Shown here: one piece after another, positions 1-10,266 of the stretch
How positions within the stretch are numbered: position 1 is the stretch's first letter
Layout: every line of letters begins with the position of its first letter
Source of the DNA: an uncultured Acidobacteriota bacterium
GTDB lineage: Bacteria; Acidobacteriota; UBA6911; CAINFC01
Length of the DNA: 64,000 nt
Direction of reading: 5' to 3'
NCBI GenBank assembly: GCA_903847975.1
Contig: CAINFC010000086.1
Span: forward strand, 1-64,000
The notes under the pieces: model-generated
What the model saw: only the letters and a program-made list of their open reading frames with translations
Told to the model about the DNA's origin: nothing
Database searches by the model: none
Program-made: the position numbers and the translations under genes

Positions 1-256
1 CACAGGACTGTTTTCCCGAGGCAAAGTCCCGTCAGGGACGGCAAGATTGTAGCCCGGCAATTTATTGCCGGGTTGGCTTCCGCACGAGGCAAGTCCCTAT
101 CGGGACGGCAGAAACGGACGACAAAACGATTTTTTGCGAAGCTATCTTTCCTGCCGGCTCGGCAAAAGTCCGGGATGCGAACCGTAATAATCGTGAGAAT
201 TCCCATGAACCCCTTGCAGGGTTTCCGCGAGAAGGCGACTTATTGCGGGGCGGTCG
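1..256. repeat. Non-coding palindromic (REP-like) repeat region
   Basis: No convincing gene is seen here. Two copies of a GTCCC-tetraloop-GGGAC hairpin (26-39 and 93-106), each in the context GGCAAxGTCCC...GGGACGGCA, flank a perfect 8-bp hairpin CCCGGCAA-TTTA-TTGCCGGG (53-72). A weaker palindrome AACCCC..GGGTT lies near 209-226. The array resembles dispersed REP/BIME-type elements of high-GC bacteria. It lies downstream of the minus-strand response regulator gene, so it may also end that transcript. Confidence 0.55.
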
Positions 257-1009
257 TTACTGAAAACGATCGAAGAAGTTCTGCTGGTACCGGCGGCTCA
301 GGCGCAGCTTGGTCCCGTCCAGCAGCAGAATCTGATAGTCGCCGTGCGACCAGGGCTGCAGCTCCCGGATCCCTTCAATATTGACGATTTCGCTGCGGTG
401 CACCCGCGCAAACCGCGCGGGATCGAGGCGCTGCTCCAGATGCGTCAGGGTTTCCCGGATCAGATACTTCCCCTTCGCGGTGTGCAGCTCCACGTAGTTC
501 TCCTGGGCCGAAAAGCACAGCACCGTTCGCACCTCGACAAAAAAAAGGCGGTCGGCTTCCCGCACCACGATCCGCTGCAAATAGGGCTGCGCCGGCAGGA
601 CTTTTTCCAGCAGATGGGCCACCTGCCCGCTGCCCTCGGCTTCCGGACCAACCCTCTGCCGGCATTTCTCGAAAGCCCGGTGAAAGCGCTCGCCGTCGAA
701 AGGCTTGAGCAGGTAATCGACCGCCTCCACCTCAAAAGCGCGAACGGCGAACTCGTCGAAAGCGGTTATGAAAATGACCGCCGGAAGCAGGTCCTCACCG
801 ACCGCCTCCAGAACCTCAAAGCCGTTCAGGCCGGGCATCTGAATGTCGAGCAGAACGATGTCCGGACGCAGGTTGCGGATGACATCCACCGCCTCCAGGC
901 CATTTTGCGCCTCTCCCACCACCTCCACTCCCTCCTCGCCGCGCAGGTGCTGGCGGATCTTTGTCCGGGCCGGCTTCTCGTCATCGGCGATCAACACCCG
1001 AAGGCTCAT
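257..1009 (-). CDS. LytTR-family DNA-binding response regulator
   Basis: Cytoplasmic response regulator of about 250 aa in the LytR/AlgR/AgrA family. The N-terminal receiver domain (about 1-120) has the acidic pair D9-D10, the phospho-acceptor D55 in LLDIQMPG, and a conserved Lys in LLKPF. A linker leads to a C-terminal LytTR DNA-binding domain (about 145-245; RIVVREADR, ENYVELHT, RVHRSEIVN). The ATG at 1009 is chosen over an upstream in-frame GTG at 1030 because it has GGGGAG upstream and overlaps the kinase stop codon (ATGA), which implies translational coupling. It should be phosphorylated by the adjacent kinase and bind promoter repeats. The target is unknown; the adjacent acyltransferase gene is a possible one. 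Confidence 0.93.
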   Translation of the reverse strand: MSLRVLIADDEKPARTKIRQHLRGEEGVEVVGEAQNGLEAVDVIRNLRPDIVLLDIQMPGLNGFEVLEAVGEDLLPAVIFITAFDEFAVRAFEVEAVDYLLKPFDGERFHRAFEKCRQRVGPEAEGSGQVAHLLEKVLPAQPYLQRIVVREADRLFFVEVRTVLCFSAQENYVELHTAKGKYLIRETLTHLEQRLDPARFARVHRSEIVNIEGIRELQPWSHGDYQILLLDGTKLRLSRRYQQNFFDRFQ

Positions 1010-2133
1010 CGAAACTTGCTCCCCGGACACCCGGCATCCCGCCAGGGCAAATCCACGGTCACCCGAAGGCCGCCGTCAGCCCTGTTGGACAGCTGAAGCC
1101 GGCAGCCGCTCCCGTACAACTGCTCCAGCCGCTTTTGCATGTTGCTCAGCCCGATTCCGCCATCCGCGCTGTTTTTTCCCTCTGCCGCGTCCGCCGGCAG
1201 CCCCGGCCCCTCGTCCTCCACCGTCAGGCGGAGGTGGTCTCCGGAAGCCGCAGCCGAAATGCGAATGGCGCCCGGCCTGTGGATCGCCGCTGTGCAGTGC
1301 TTGATGGAATTTTCGACCAGGGGCTGCAGGATCAAAAAGGGCACCAGGCAGGACCGCGTGCCGGGCTGCACGTCCAGCTGCACCTGGAGCTGCTCCTGGA
1401 AGCGCATCTTCATAATGGAAAGGTAGCAGTCCAGGAGCTGCAGCTCTTTTTCCAGCCGGATTTCCTGTCCCTCGGCAGAGTGCAGCGTCAGCCGCAGCAG
1501 GTCGCTGAGCCGGGCGATCATGCGCTCCGCAGTGGGAGGATCTTCATAAATGAAGGAGGAGATCATGTTCAGGGTATTGAAAAGAAAGTGAGGATTCAGC
1601 TGCATCTTCAGGGTTTCCAGCCGGGCTTCCGCCAGCTTTTTTTCGAGCAGGGAAGCGCGGAGCTCCTGGGTGCGGCTCCGGCGGGCGTGGAGGACCGCAC
1701 TGACAATGGCGTACATGAATCCGTACATCAGGAACTGCTTGCCGTACTCCATGGGAAAGCGGTAGATCATCTGGCCGTAGTTGTATTCCCCCCAGCCGGC
1801 CAGGCGAAACAAGATCACTCGCGAGCCCCACATCAGCAGGGTGTGGCAGGCGCCGAAAACCAGGGTAGCCAGCAGGTGAAGCGGCACCCGGCTTCTCCAG
1901 TTGCCGGCTTCTATGCGTCGGTAGGTCATCAGCCAGAGCATGGCCGGAAAAAGGCAAAGCAAGGCATAGGTGCCGGTGATTTCCTGGGCCAGCACCTTCC
2001 CGTACTCCACCGGCTTCCTTTCCGCCAGGTCCCCGCTGACGTAGATGGTGAAGTTGAGCAGGGCAATCATGTTGGCCCCCAGGAAACAGGCTCCCACGAT
2101 CGCCAATCCTCTCCGAAAATTGATGTCTGGCAT
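1006..2133 (-). CDS. LytS/YpdA-type membrane sensor histidine kinase
   Basis: Sensor kinase of about 375 aa with four hydrophobic segments in the first 150 residues. A His_kinase domain follows, with H182 in LNPHFLFNTLN, then an HATPase_c domain with the N-box LVENSIKHC, DEGPGLP and GIGLSNMQKRL. This is the LytS/YehU/YpdA class, which pairs with LytTR regulators, and the partner gene follows with a 4-base overlap. The ATG at 2133 is preceded by GGAGGAGG; a longer in-frame start at 2190 lacks such a site. No periplasmic domain is large enough to suggest a ligand, so the membrane helices probably do the sensing. Confidence 0.93.
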   Translation of the reverse strand: MPDINFRRGLAIVGACFLGANMIALLNFTIYVSGDLAERKPVEYGKVLAQEITGTYALLCLFPAMLWLMTYRRIEAGNWRSRVPLHLLATLVFGACHTLLMWGSRVILFRLAGWGEYNYGQMIYRFPMEYGKQFLMYGFMYAIVSAVLHARRSRTQELRASLLEKKLAEARLETLKMQLNPHFLFNTLNMISSFIYEDPPTAERMIARLSDLLRLTLHSAEGQEIRLEKELQLLDCYLSIMKMRFQEQLQVQLDVQPGTRSCLVPFLILQPLVENSIKHCTAAIHRPGAIRISAAASGDHLRLTVEDEGPGLPADAAEGKNSADGGIGLSNMQKRLEQLYGSGCRLQLSNRADGGLRVTVDLPWRDAGCPGSKFR

Positions 2134-2193
2134 GAGCCTCCTCCGTAAAGCCGCCGTTCCGCTATTCCTCTGTGCGAGTCCGCCGGCCACCCT

Positions 2194-3501
2194 TCATGCG
2201 CGGATCGGCGGTTCGGTCTGCAGGGCCGCGGCTGATAATACTCCATTTTGACCGACATTGCTTCGAGGATGCCGGCGGCCGTTGAGAAGCAGGCCCAGGA
2301 AGGTGGGCCGCACCAGGTAGTGGTAGCTGGCCAGAAGGACCGGGAAGGCCAGCGCCAGAATCAGAAGGAGTTTGAGAAAGGGGTGGAAATCCCATCCGGC
2401 GATCAGGATCTGAATCGGCACCACGACCGTATGGTGAACCAGGTAGAGCCAGTAGGAGCTGTCCGCCAGGTAGCGCCAGATGCGGCTTTCCCGGCGGCAG
2501 ACCGCCAGGAAAAAGCCGGTCAGCGCCAGGGCCAGCGACCACATCATGACGGGATACAGCAGGAGGTGTAAGGTTCTGGCCCAGGAGGCGAACCCGCCGC
2601 CCGGAAAAAGAAAGGAGAGGAGCGTCCGGGGCGAGCAGACCGGCCAGAGGACGGCCAGCCCGAAAATCAGACCGGTTCCCCAGTTCCGGGCCAGAAGATC
2701 CAGCCTTTCCGGGCGGCGGTGCAGGAGGCAGCCGAACCCGAAAAAGAGGCCGTAAAGCGCCACGACCGGCAGGTTCGGAACGAGCGTCTGGTTGGGAGTA
2801 TCCACCCCGCCCCCCATCCATGTGGTCAGCGGCAGACAGAGCAGCGCAAAAAAGGGAATCCTCCAGCCGGAGTGCAGAACGCGGTCAAACCCGCCGTCCA
2901 GCAGGGCGAGCAGCCGGCCTGCCGCGGCAAAGCGGCCGAGGGTCCAGCGGAAAGCCAGCAGGAGCAGATAAAGCAGGATCAGGTAGTAAAGGAACCAGAG
3001 GTGAGCCAGGTTGAAGGCTTCCCGAAAAGGGGCACCGCTCAGAATCACCCCGGCGGTAAGAGCAAAAGGATTCATGGATTGCATCTCCGCAGGGATGCGC
3101 AGATCGCTGAGCGAACCGGTTGTCCATTTTCCCCACACCCAGATCAGCATAATGGTCGGGTAAAGGAGGAACCAGCCTCCGACCAGGGGAACCAGGATGC
3201 GCCGGGCCCGGTTCCGCACAAATCCCCCGGTTCCGGAGCGCTGCAGCATGCGGTGGGCGAAAAATCCGGCGATCAGAAAGAAGACCTCCATGCGGAAGCT
3301 GTGACATACGTGCTGGAACATGTCGAAAAAAATGTGGGCGCGGAGGTCGATGATGGCCCATGACCGCCTTCCCGGACAGAACGATTCGGCGGCATGAAAG
3401 ACGATGCCCAGCAGCAGGACAAAAGCCCGCAGGGCATCCAGGGAATGATAACGCACGCCTCTTCGCTCCGGTTCCACTTGATTCGTCTCCGTTTTTCTCA
3501 T
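2194..3501 (-). CDS. Acyltransferase 3 family membrane protein (OpgC/MdoC-like)
   Basis: Polytopic inner-membrane protein of about 435 aa. The N-terminus RYHSLDALRAF followed by a helix containing GIVFHAAE carries the conserved Arg and His of the acyltransferase-3 family. The aromatic helices and the FRMEVFFLIAGFF segment resemble OpgC/MdoC, which succinylates periplasmic glucans. The substrate here could be any exported polysaccharide or lipid. The ATG at 3501 directly precedes RKTETNQ; an in-frame extension to 3594 looks non-coding. The two-component pair follows 60 bp downstream on the same strand, so co-transcription is possible. Confidence 0.85.
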   Translation of the reverse strand: MRKTETNQVEPERRGVRYHSLDALRAFVLLLGIVFHAAESFCPGRRSWAIIDLRAHIFFDMFQHVCHSFRMEVFFLIAGFFAHRMLQRSGTGGFVRNRARRILVPLVGGWFLLYPTIMLIWVWGKWTTGSLSDLRIPAEMQSMNPFALTAGVILSGAPFREAFNLAHLWFLYYLILLYLLLLAFRWTLGRFAAAGRLLALLDGGFDRVLHSGWRIPFFALLCLPLTTWMGGGVDTPNQTLVPNLPVVALYGLFFGFGCLLHRRPERLDLLARNWGTGLIFGLAVLWPVCSPRTLLSFLFPGGGFASWARTLHLLLYPVMMWSLALALTGFFLAVCRRESRIWRYLADSSYWLYLVHHTVVVPIQILIAGWDFHPFLKLLLILALAFPVLLASYHYLVRPTFLGLLLNGRRHPRSNVGQNGVLSAAALQTEPPIRA

Positions 3502-3826
3502 TGTTTTTTTCCGAATGCTCTTCGGCTCGGATTGTAAAGGAGTGGGCCCTCCTTCACCAGCGGATTGTGACCAGCGGGTCCACGGCCAACCCAAGCGGGT
3601 TTGCGGCGTAACCCGGTTAAAAGTCTCCCGGCGACAGACTCTTCCGCTTTTCTTCCCGCTCTTCCTTTCTTCCTGTAAGCCCTATCTTTGCGCAGGGAGA
3701 CGGGAAGATCGGGAAGGAAGAAAGTAACAGTCAGGGCATTTCGGACGGAGAGAAGGGCTCATTGCCGCTTCCTTTTCGATTTGGCAGGGGGGATCCGGTT
3801 TCCGGATCACGGAAGGGGAGTGGGGT
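3502..3826. other. Intergenic region with two inverted repeats
   Basis: No gene is supported in these 325 bases. A perfect 7-bp hairpin GATCCGG-TTT-CCGGATC lies at 3792-3808, just past the RDD gene, and could slow or end its transcript although no T-run follows. A second 10-bp inverted repeat (CTTTCTTCCT at 3665-3674 with AGGAAGAAAG at 3715-3724) encloses 40 bases. A promoter for the acyltransferase gene is expected here but none is obvious. Confidence 0.4.
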
Positions 3827-4801
3827 TTATCCGGTTGCGTTGGCCGGCTGAAAAGGTTCATTGATCCGGACAACTTCCGTGGCCGAAAGGATATCCTGGA
3901 GGCAGCGGCAGCGCCGGTCGAACAGGGACCAGCCGAGGCCCAGGCCCAATAGAATAAAAGAAAGAAGGAAAAAGAAGGTCCGGCCCAGGGCCTGGTGATG
4001 CCCGGGCATATCTCCGCGGGTATCCACTACCTGGATTTCGGCAATCATCATTCCGATGGTCTGCCCGGAAAACCCAAGAAAAAAAAGGGAATAAAGGTGG
4101 TAAATCAGGATGCTGATGCCGCCCAGAATCACCAGGGTAAACCGGTTGATTTCCTCATAGGAAGACAGATAGTTCAGTGTGAAAAAGAAGGGCGTGGAGC
4201 AGATCAGCACGATGACAAAATCAACCAGGCCGGCCAGGATTCGCGACAGCAAAATGCTACGGTCGGGACCCGGAGCTTTGTTCTCCAGGGCAGGCGCAAA
4301 ATCCTCCTCCCGGAGGTGAAGGACTTCATCCAGGTCCAGCGGGACCACCGCCGGCGGCTCCGGCTCCAGTTCGAACAGCGGAATCGGCGGTTCAGGAACG
4401 GCAGCCGCACTTGCGACTTCCGGGACCGCGGAGCGCGCCGGCACGGAAGGAATCGGAAGGGACGACCCGGCGACGGCTTCCAGCACCAGGGTTTTCTCCG
4501 GCGGCGGCGATTCCGCTTTTTCCGGTTCCGGTTCTTTTTCCTGGGAGGTAAAATTCAAAGAGGCGATAATCTTGCGGCGCCGCTCATCATGGCTGCTGTG
4601 GATGACGGGAGTCGCAGCTTCCTCAGGCGGCACCGATGCTTTTTCCGCCTGTTTTGCCTGGCGGGCCAGGCGCGCAGCCTGCAGCTTGCGGGTAACCTCC
4701 TGCACCCACTCCGGCTCTTTTTTTTCCTCCACATCCGACAGAGGAACCGGTACGCCAACCTTGGTCGGAAAGCGGATTACATTATCGACTTCATGCAGCA
4801 T
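3827..4801 (-). CDS. RDD-family membrane protein with long Pro/Glu-rich N-terminus
   Basis: About 324 aa. The first 190 residues are low-complexity, charged and rich in Pro, Glu and Ala. The C-terminal third is an RDD domain: LLSRILAGLVDFVIV contains the Arg and Asp that name the family, followed by a second helix pair with GFSGQTIGMMIAEIQVVD and a third segment. RDD proteins are integral inner-membrane proteins, some of them transport-related; the function here is unknown. A TTG at 4813 would add four residues, but the ATG at 4801 is preferred. A consensus-like promoter lies just upstream. Confidence 0.85.
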   Translation of the reverse strand: MLHEVDNVIRFPTKVGVPVPLSDVEEKKEPEWVQEVTRKLQAARLARQAKQAEKASVPPEEAATPVIHSSHDERRRKIIASLNFTSQEKEPEPEKAESPPPEKTLVLEAVAGSSLPIPSVPARSAVPEVASAAAVPEPPIPLFELEPEPPAVVPLDLDEVLHLREEDFAPALENKAPGPDRSILLSRILAGLVDFVIVLICSTPFFFTLNYLSSYEEINRFTLVILGGISILIYHLYSLFFLGFSGQTIGMMIAEIQVVDTRGDMPGHHQALGRTFFFLLSFILLGLGLGWSLFDRRCRCLQDILSATEVVRINEPFQPANATG

Positions 4802-4836
4802 TCTTTTGCTCAACCGTTTTTATGTGCGGTGAAAAC

Positions 4837-4865
4837 ATATTAACAAAGCACATTATCCAAGTCAA
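4837..4865 (-). promoter_or_regulatory. Sigma-70-like promoter for the RDD gene
   Basis: On the minus strand a -35 box TTGACT (4865-4860), a 17-bp spacer and a -10 box TAATAT (4842-4837) sit in the AT-rich divergent intergenic region. Transcription would start near 4830 and leave a short leader before the RDD gene. Confidence 0.55.
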
Positions 4866-4951
4866 CAAAAACCATTATATTTAATAACTTTTTCTAACTA
4901 GACACGGAACCGGACTTCTGGTTTTATGCGGCGCAGGGGTATACTATCCGG

Positions 4952-5311
4952 ATGAAAATCCGGGTCCTGTTTTCGCTCACCCTGCTTTTGCTGGGTGCGG
5001 CTATCTATTTCGTCATGCGCAGCTTTACGCTGCCGCTGGTCAACTATGTCGTCTGCCAGGCCTTTCAGCAAAAGGCCCCCCGGACATTTTCTGCAGAGGA
5101 GATCCGGCAGTTTTTTCAGACAGCCTTTGAGAAATCCCAAGGATCCCGGCCGGAGCGGCAGAAATACCTGGAACAGCTTTTCCGGCTGTCTCAAAAGCTG
5201 GAAAAAGTCCAAAGCCTTTCCAGGGAAGAAGCCCAGTCGCTTTTAGGATCCTTTCACGATCCCGAAAAAGCCCATCCACCGGCACTTTTCGAAGACAAAG
5301 ACGAAAAGTGA
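4952..5311 (+). CDS. Small membrane-anchored hypothetical protein
   Basis: 119 aa, family not recognised. One N-terminal hydrophobic segment (about 5-25) reads as a signal anchor. The rest is a hydrophilic helical domain (FSAEEIRQFFQTAF, LEQLFRLSQKLEKVQSLS) ending in an acidic/Lys tail DKDEK, probably periplasmic with coiled-coil character. It is transcribed with the ribosomal operon but the strong rplU promoter follows its stop, so it may be a separate unit. The ATG at 4952 has only a weak ribosome site. Confidence 0.6.
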   Translation: MKIRVLFSLTLLLLGAAIYFVMRSFTLPLVNYVVCQAFQQKAPRTFSAEEIRQFFQTAFEKSQGSRPERQKYLEQLFRLSQKLEKVQSLSREEAQSLLGSFHDPEKAHPPALFEDKDEK

Positions 5312-5322
5312 ACGGATTCACG

Positions 5323-5351
5323 TTGACCAATAAAACTTTTTGTTGTATGAT
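5323..5351 (+). promoter_or_regulatory. Strong sigma-70 promoter of the rplU-rpmA-obg operon
   Basis: TTGACC (5323-5328), a 17-bp spacer and TATGAT (5346-5351) match the vegetative consensus well. A start near 5358 leaves a short leader with AGGAGG at 5364-5369 ahead of rplU. Confidence 0.75.
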
Positions 5352-5377
5352 ATAAGGCTTTTCAGGAGGATACGACT

Positions 5378-5707
5378 TTGTACGCAATTATTGAAAACGG
5401 CGGGAAGCAATACCGGGTAGAGGAAGGAAGCAAAGTTCGCTTGGAAGAGATGCCTCTTCCCGAAGGGGACCAATTTGTTACCGATCAGGTACTCCTCCTT
5501 CAACTGGGCGAAAACTGTTTGATTGGAAAACCCCTGGTGTCCGGCGCCCAGGTAGTCGGCCGGGTCGTGCAGCACGGTAAAGAGGATAAAGTTCTCATTT
5601 TCAAAAAGAAAAGACGCAAGCAATACCGGAGAACGCGCGGGCATCGCCAGCTGTTCCTGGAAGTTGAAATCGAAAAGATTCAGGCCCCGCAGGGAGTGGA
5701 AGCCTGA
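5378..5707 (+). CDS. rplU: 50S ribosomal protein L21
   Basis: L21, 109 aa, binds 23S rRNA in the large subunit. The N-terminal MYAIIENGGKQYRV and the C-terminal block KRRKQYRRTRGHRQ are diagnostic, and the length is usual. Translation starts at TTG (5378-5380), fixed by a full AGGAGG eight bases upstream and by the conserved N-terminus. The order rplU-rpmA-obg is the classic bacterial arrangement. The low-efficiency start codon with a perfect ribosome site may serve to tune expression. Confidence 0.97.
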   Translation: MYAIIENGGKQYRVEEGSKVRLEEMPLPEGDQFVTDQVLLLQLGENCLIGKPLVSGAQVVGRVVQHGKEDKVLIFKKKRRKQYRRTRGHRQLFLEVEIEKIQAPQGVEA

Positions 5708-5817
5708 TCCGGCTATCCTCATTTATAACCCGTCCCCTTTTTCCGGGTTTTCCGGCCCTGCGCCGGGGACCGGAACATGAATAGGCTATTTGGGATTATC
5801 ATAGGGAGTTCAGCGAT

Positions 5818-6069
5818 ATGGCACATAAAAAAGGCGTCGGCAGCTCACGGAACGGTCGTGACAGCCATTCTCAGCGGCTTGGAGTCAAATGCTTCGACGG
5901 CCAGACCGTGACCGGCGGTTCGATCATCGTACGCCAGCGGGGAACCAAGTTCTATCCGGGTCCCAATGTCGGCATGGGGAAAGACCACACCCTTTACGCC
6001 AAAATTCCCGGCAAGGTCAAGTTTGTCAGCCGTGGAGCCAAGGGGCGGTTCATCCACATCGAACCCTAA
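5818..6069 (+). CDS. rpmA: 50S ribosomal protein L27
   Basis: L27, 83 aa. It begins [16 protein letters not shown], the Gly-rich N-terminal tail that reaches the peptidyl-transferase centre. No Firmicutes-type cleavable N-terminal extension is present, which fits the absence of a Prp protease gene between rplU and rpmA. The conserved [23 protein letters not shown] and GMGKDHTL blocks are all present. There are 110 bp between rplU and rpmA and 48 bp before obg. Confidence 0.97.
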   Translation: MAHKKGVGSSRNGRDSHSQRLGVKCFDGQTVTGGSIIVRQRGTKFYPGPNVGMGKDHTLYAKIPGKVKFVSRGAKGRFIHIEP

Positions 6070-7878
<1,809 letters not shown>

Positions 7879-7882
<4 letters not shown>

Positions 7883-8262
7883 CCAATAAACTATTATCCG
7901 CGGTTTTAAAAGCGATCGACGACAAGAAGGGGCAGGAGGTGGCCGTGCTGCACCTGAGCGAAATCTGCTCCTTTACCGATTACTTCATTCTCTGCACGGG
8001 CAACACCTCCCGCCAGACGCAAGCCATCTGCGACGCCGTTGAGGAGGCCGCTGCCGGGCTCGGAGAACGGGCCGCACACGTGGAAGGCTATACCGGCGGC
8101 GACTGGATCCTGATGGATTTCCTGGACCTGGTGGTCCACATTTTCACCCCGACCACCCGCCGGTTTTACGACCTGGAGCGTCTGTGGCGCGATGCCCCCC
8201 GCCTGGAGCCGGAAGCGCTGCGCAGCCCCGCCAGGCGAACCCGTAAACCCAAGACCGAATGA
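7879..8262 (+). CDS. rsfS: Ribosome silencing factor RsfS
   Basis: 127 aa, RsfS/Iojap family. It binds L14 and blocks 30S-50S joining in starved cells. Conserved blocks: FTDYFILCTGNTSRQTQAI, HVEGYTGGDWILMDFLDLVVHIF and FYDLERLW. Its position between nadD and rlmH with 4-base overlaps on both sides is the standard linkage. Confidence 0.96.
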
Positions 8263-8729
8263 AGCTCCGGCTGGTGTTTGTCGGCCGGACCCGCAATCCG
8301 CTTTTCGAAGGAGCCATACAGGACTACCTGGAGCGGATCCGCCGCTTTGTTCCCTGCGAAATCCAGGAAATAAAGGAAGGACAGCGGAAGGGCAAGGGGT
8401 TGCCGGATGCCGCGTCCGCCGCAGAGGAAAAGCCGCTCCTCTCCCTTCTCCAGGAAAGCCCCTGCTCCGTTCTCCTCGACGTGGGAGGCCGGGAGCTCGA
8501 CTCCCCGGCAGTCAGCGGCTTCCTGGAAGAGCGCATGCAGCAGGGGCTGCGGCGCATCGATTTTCTGGCGGCCGGGCCCTGGGGCTGGTCCGAAGCGGTG
8601 AGGAGCCGCGCCCATTACCGCTGGAGCCTGTCCCGGCTGACACTGCCGCATGAGCTGGCCCGGGTCGTTCTGCTGGAGCAGCTTTTCCGGGCCCTGGCGC
8701 GGCTGAACCACTTCCCTTACGACAAATAA
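8259..8729 (+). CDS. rlmH: 23S rRNA (pseudouridine-1915 N3) methyltransferase
   Basis: 156-aa SPOUT-family methyltransferase that modifies helix 69 of 23S rRNA. It shows the N-terminal LRLVFVGRTRN strand, LLDVGGRELDSPAVSGFLEE, and the knot region with LTLPHELARVVLLEQLFRALARLNHFPY. The SAM-binding loop reads FLAAGPWGW where FxxGGxxG is more usual. It is the last gene of the operon and converges with the next minus-strand operon after 4 bases. Confidence 0.93.
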   Translation: MKLRLVFVGRTRNPLFEGAIQDYLERIRRFVPCEIQEIKEGQRKGKGLPDAASAAEEKPLLSLLQESPCSVLLDVGGRELDSPAVSGFLEERMQQGLRRIDFLAAGPWGWSEAVRSRAHYRWSLSRLTLPHELARVVLLEQLFRALARLNHFPYDK

Positions 8730-8733
8730 ACCC

Positions 8734-9330
8734 TCACTCCCCGGGTCGCAGGAGTTTTTCCGATTCGCCCTTGCGGATCAGTTCGGCCGCCACCTCCCAC
8801 AGGGCGGCGGAGCCTTCCGCAATGCAGCCGTTGCGCTCGTAAACCTGCGCGCTGCGAATCCCGTGCTCCTTCCAGGAAATGCCCCCGGAATAGTAGTTGT
8901 GCATCACCGGCAGCAGCCGGTCGCAGGAGTTGGCCAGCCGTGACTCCGGCGTCCGTCGGGCATCGAATTCCTCCCACAGCGCGCGAAAATATTTTCCCTG
9001 GTCCGGCGGAAGCATGCCGAACAGCCGGTCCGCGGCCTGCTTTTCCCGGGCCTCCTTGTCCGTTTCCCCATGCGGATCGTAGCAATAGGTGTCCCCGGCA
9101 TCCACTTCGACGATGTCGTGCACCAGAAGCATCTGCAGAACCCGCAGGAGATCGACCGGCTCATTGGCATGTTCGGCCAGTAGCATGGCCATCAGGGCCA
9201 CATGCCAGCTATGCTCTGCGGAGTTTTCCCGGCGCCCGCCATCCACCAGATAGGTGCGGCGCAGAACGTTCTTCAGGCGGTCGACTTCCAGCACAAAAGA
9301 AATCTGCCGCGACAAACGGTCTTCCCCCAT
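8734..9330 (-). CDS. HD-domain phosphohydrolase (YfbR-like 5'-nucleotidase)
   Basis: 198 aa, cytoplasmic. The HD metal motif is clear: H in ENSAEHSWHVALMA and the HD pair in LLVHDIVEVDAGDT, with a later Asp in LANSCDRLLPVMHNY. YfbR-type enzymes dephosphorylate deoxynucleoside monophosphates. The substrate here is inferred. The ATG at 9330 is preceded by GGAGAG; in-frame sequence upstream to 9447 belongs to the preceding gene. It is the last gene of a three-gene operon with the metalloenzyme and the SSS transporter. Confidence 0.88.
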   Translation of the reverse strand: MGEDRLSRQISFVLEVDRLKNVLRRTYLVDGGRRENSAEHSWHVALMAMLLAEHANEPVDLLRVLQMLLVHDIVEVDAGDTYCYDPHGETDKEAREKQAADRLFGMLPPDQGKYFRALWEEFDARRTPESRLANSCDRLLPVMHNYYSGGISWKEHGIRSAQVYERNGCIAEGSAALWEVAAELIRKGESEKLLRPGE

Positions 9331-9343
9331 GCCTTCTCTCCTT

Positions 9344-10249
9344 TCAGCTTTCGGCGGGCGGTTCCATGTAGCGCAGGATGGCTGGAACCACATCCGTAAT
9401 GGAACGGTTCGATACCGCCACATATTCCTTGACGGGCCCCCAGGCAACCAGGTACACCGGGTTGAGGGTGTGGGTGGCCAGGGAAAGATCTTCCAGGTTC
9501 CCGTGATCGCTGGCCAGGAGCAACGATTCCGTCCGCAGGTCCAGTTTTTCCAGGACGGCGGTCAGAAACATCTCCAGCTCCCCGGCGATGAGCCGGGCCC
9601 AGGCCCGGTCGCCGCTGTGGCCGGCGCAGTCGGTCAGGAAGTGCTCATAAAGAGTGAATTCCTGGCAGCGGCTGATCCGGGCCAGATGCTCGCCCGACTG
9701 CGCCGGCGACAGCTCGCCGACCGGGTAGCCCAGCTTCTGCAGGTAGCGGTGGGTAAAATCCTGGTAGACCGCCTCCCCGGCCTGAAGGTCTTCCAGGGTT
9801 TTCAGCGGTATATTCGCGGACTGGCAGGCGGCGGTGGTCACCGAAATTCTTCTCGGGGTCCGGGTGAAAAAAGAGGGCTGGTAGGCATTGGCAAAGGTAC
9901 AGCGAACTCCCCTTTTCTGCAGCTGCACAAAAACGGACTCCTGCTCCAGGATCCCTTTCAGCTCCCGGTTCGGAAAACCGCTCAGGTGATACCCCAGCCG
10001 GGCGGCCGCATTGACGCCGGTCAAGAGGGCCGTCTGTCCCGTGGCGCTTTGCGGGAGCCCCGGAATCCCCAGGCAGGCATCGGCGGCAAAGGCCCATCCC
10101 CCGAAGGCGGTTTCCACCGGGGCGCTGTCCGCCCCGCAGCACGGGAACAGCCGCGAGCCGATGGCCGCCAGGGGGTTGCGCTCCGGGTCTCCGTCCCCCC
10201 AGCCCAGGCCGTCCACAAACACCATCAGCAAATGCCTGCCCGATCCCAT
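9344..10249 (-). CDS. Alkaline-phosphatase-superfamily metalloenzyme
   Basis: About 301 aa. It begins MVFVDGLGWGD, where the Asp is a typical first metal ligand, and carries SATGQTALLTGVNAA with the catalytic Thr/Ser region. Near the C-terminus LLASDHGNLEDLS supplies the paired metal-binding Asp-His, followed by THTLNPVYLVAWG. This pattern is shared by phosphopentomutase and cofactor-independent phosphoglycerate mutase, but the protein is shorter than either and has no recognised cap domain. A phosphomutase or phosphatase role is inferred. The ATG at 10249 lies 17 bp after the symporter stop. Confidence 0.8.
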   Translation of the reverse strand: MGSGRHLLMVFVDGLGWGDGDPERNPLAAIGSRLFPCCGADSAPVETAFGGWAFAADACLGIPGLPQSATGQTALLTGVNAAARLGYHLSGFPNRELKGILEQESVFVQLQKRGVRCTFANAYQPSFFTRTPRRISVTTAACQSANIPLKTLEDLQAGEAVYQDFTHRYLQKLGYPVGELSPAQSGEHLARISRCQEFTLYEHFLTDCAGHSGDRAWARLIAGELEMFLTAVLEKLDLRTESLLLASDHGNLEDLSLATHTLNPVYLVAWGPVKEYVAVSNRSITDVVPAILRYMEPPAES

Positions 10250-10266
10250 CCTGGCGAAGACCCGCC

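Noticed and set aside
3682-3760. Possible mini zinc protein with CPDC on the minus strand
   Set aside because: Only one CxxC and about 26 residues, no ribosome site; the longer frame overlaps the RDD gene end.
5708-5817. A Prp-type protease gene between rplU and rpmA
   Set aside because: Only 110 bases are available and L27 lacks the N-terminal extension that Prp would cleave.
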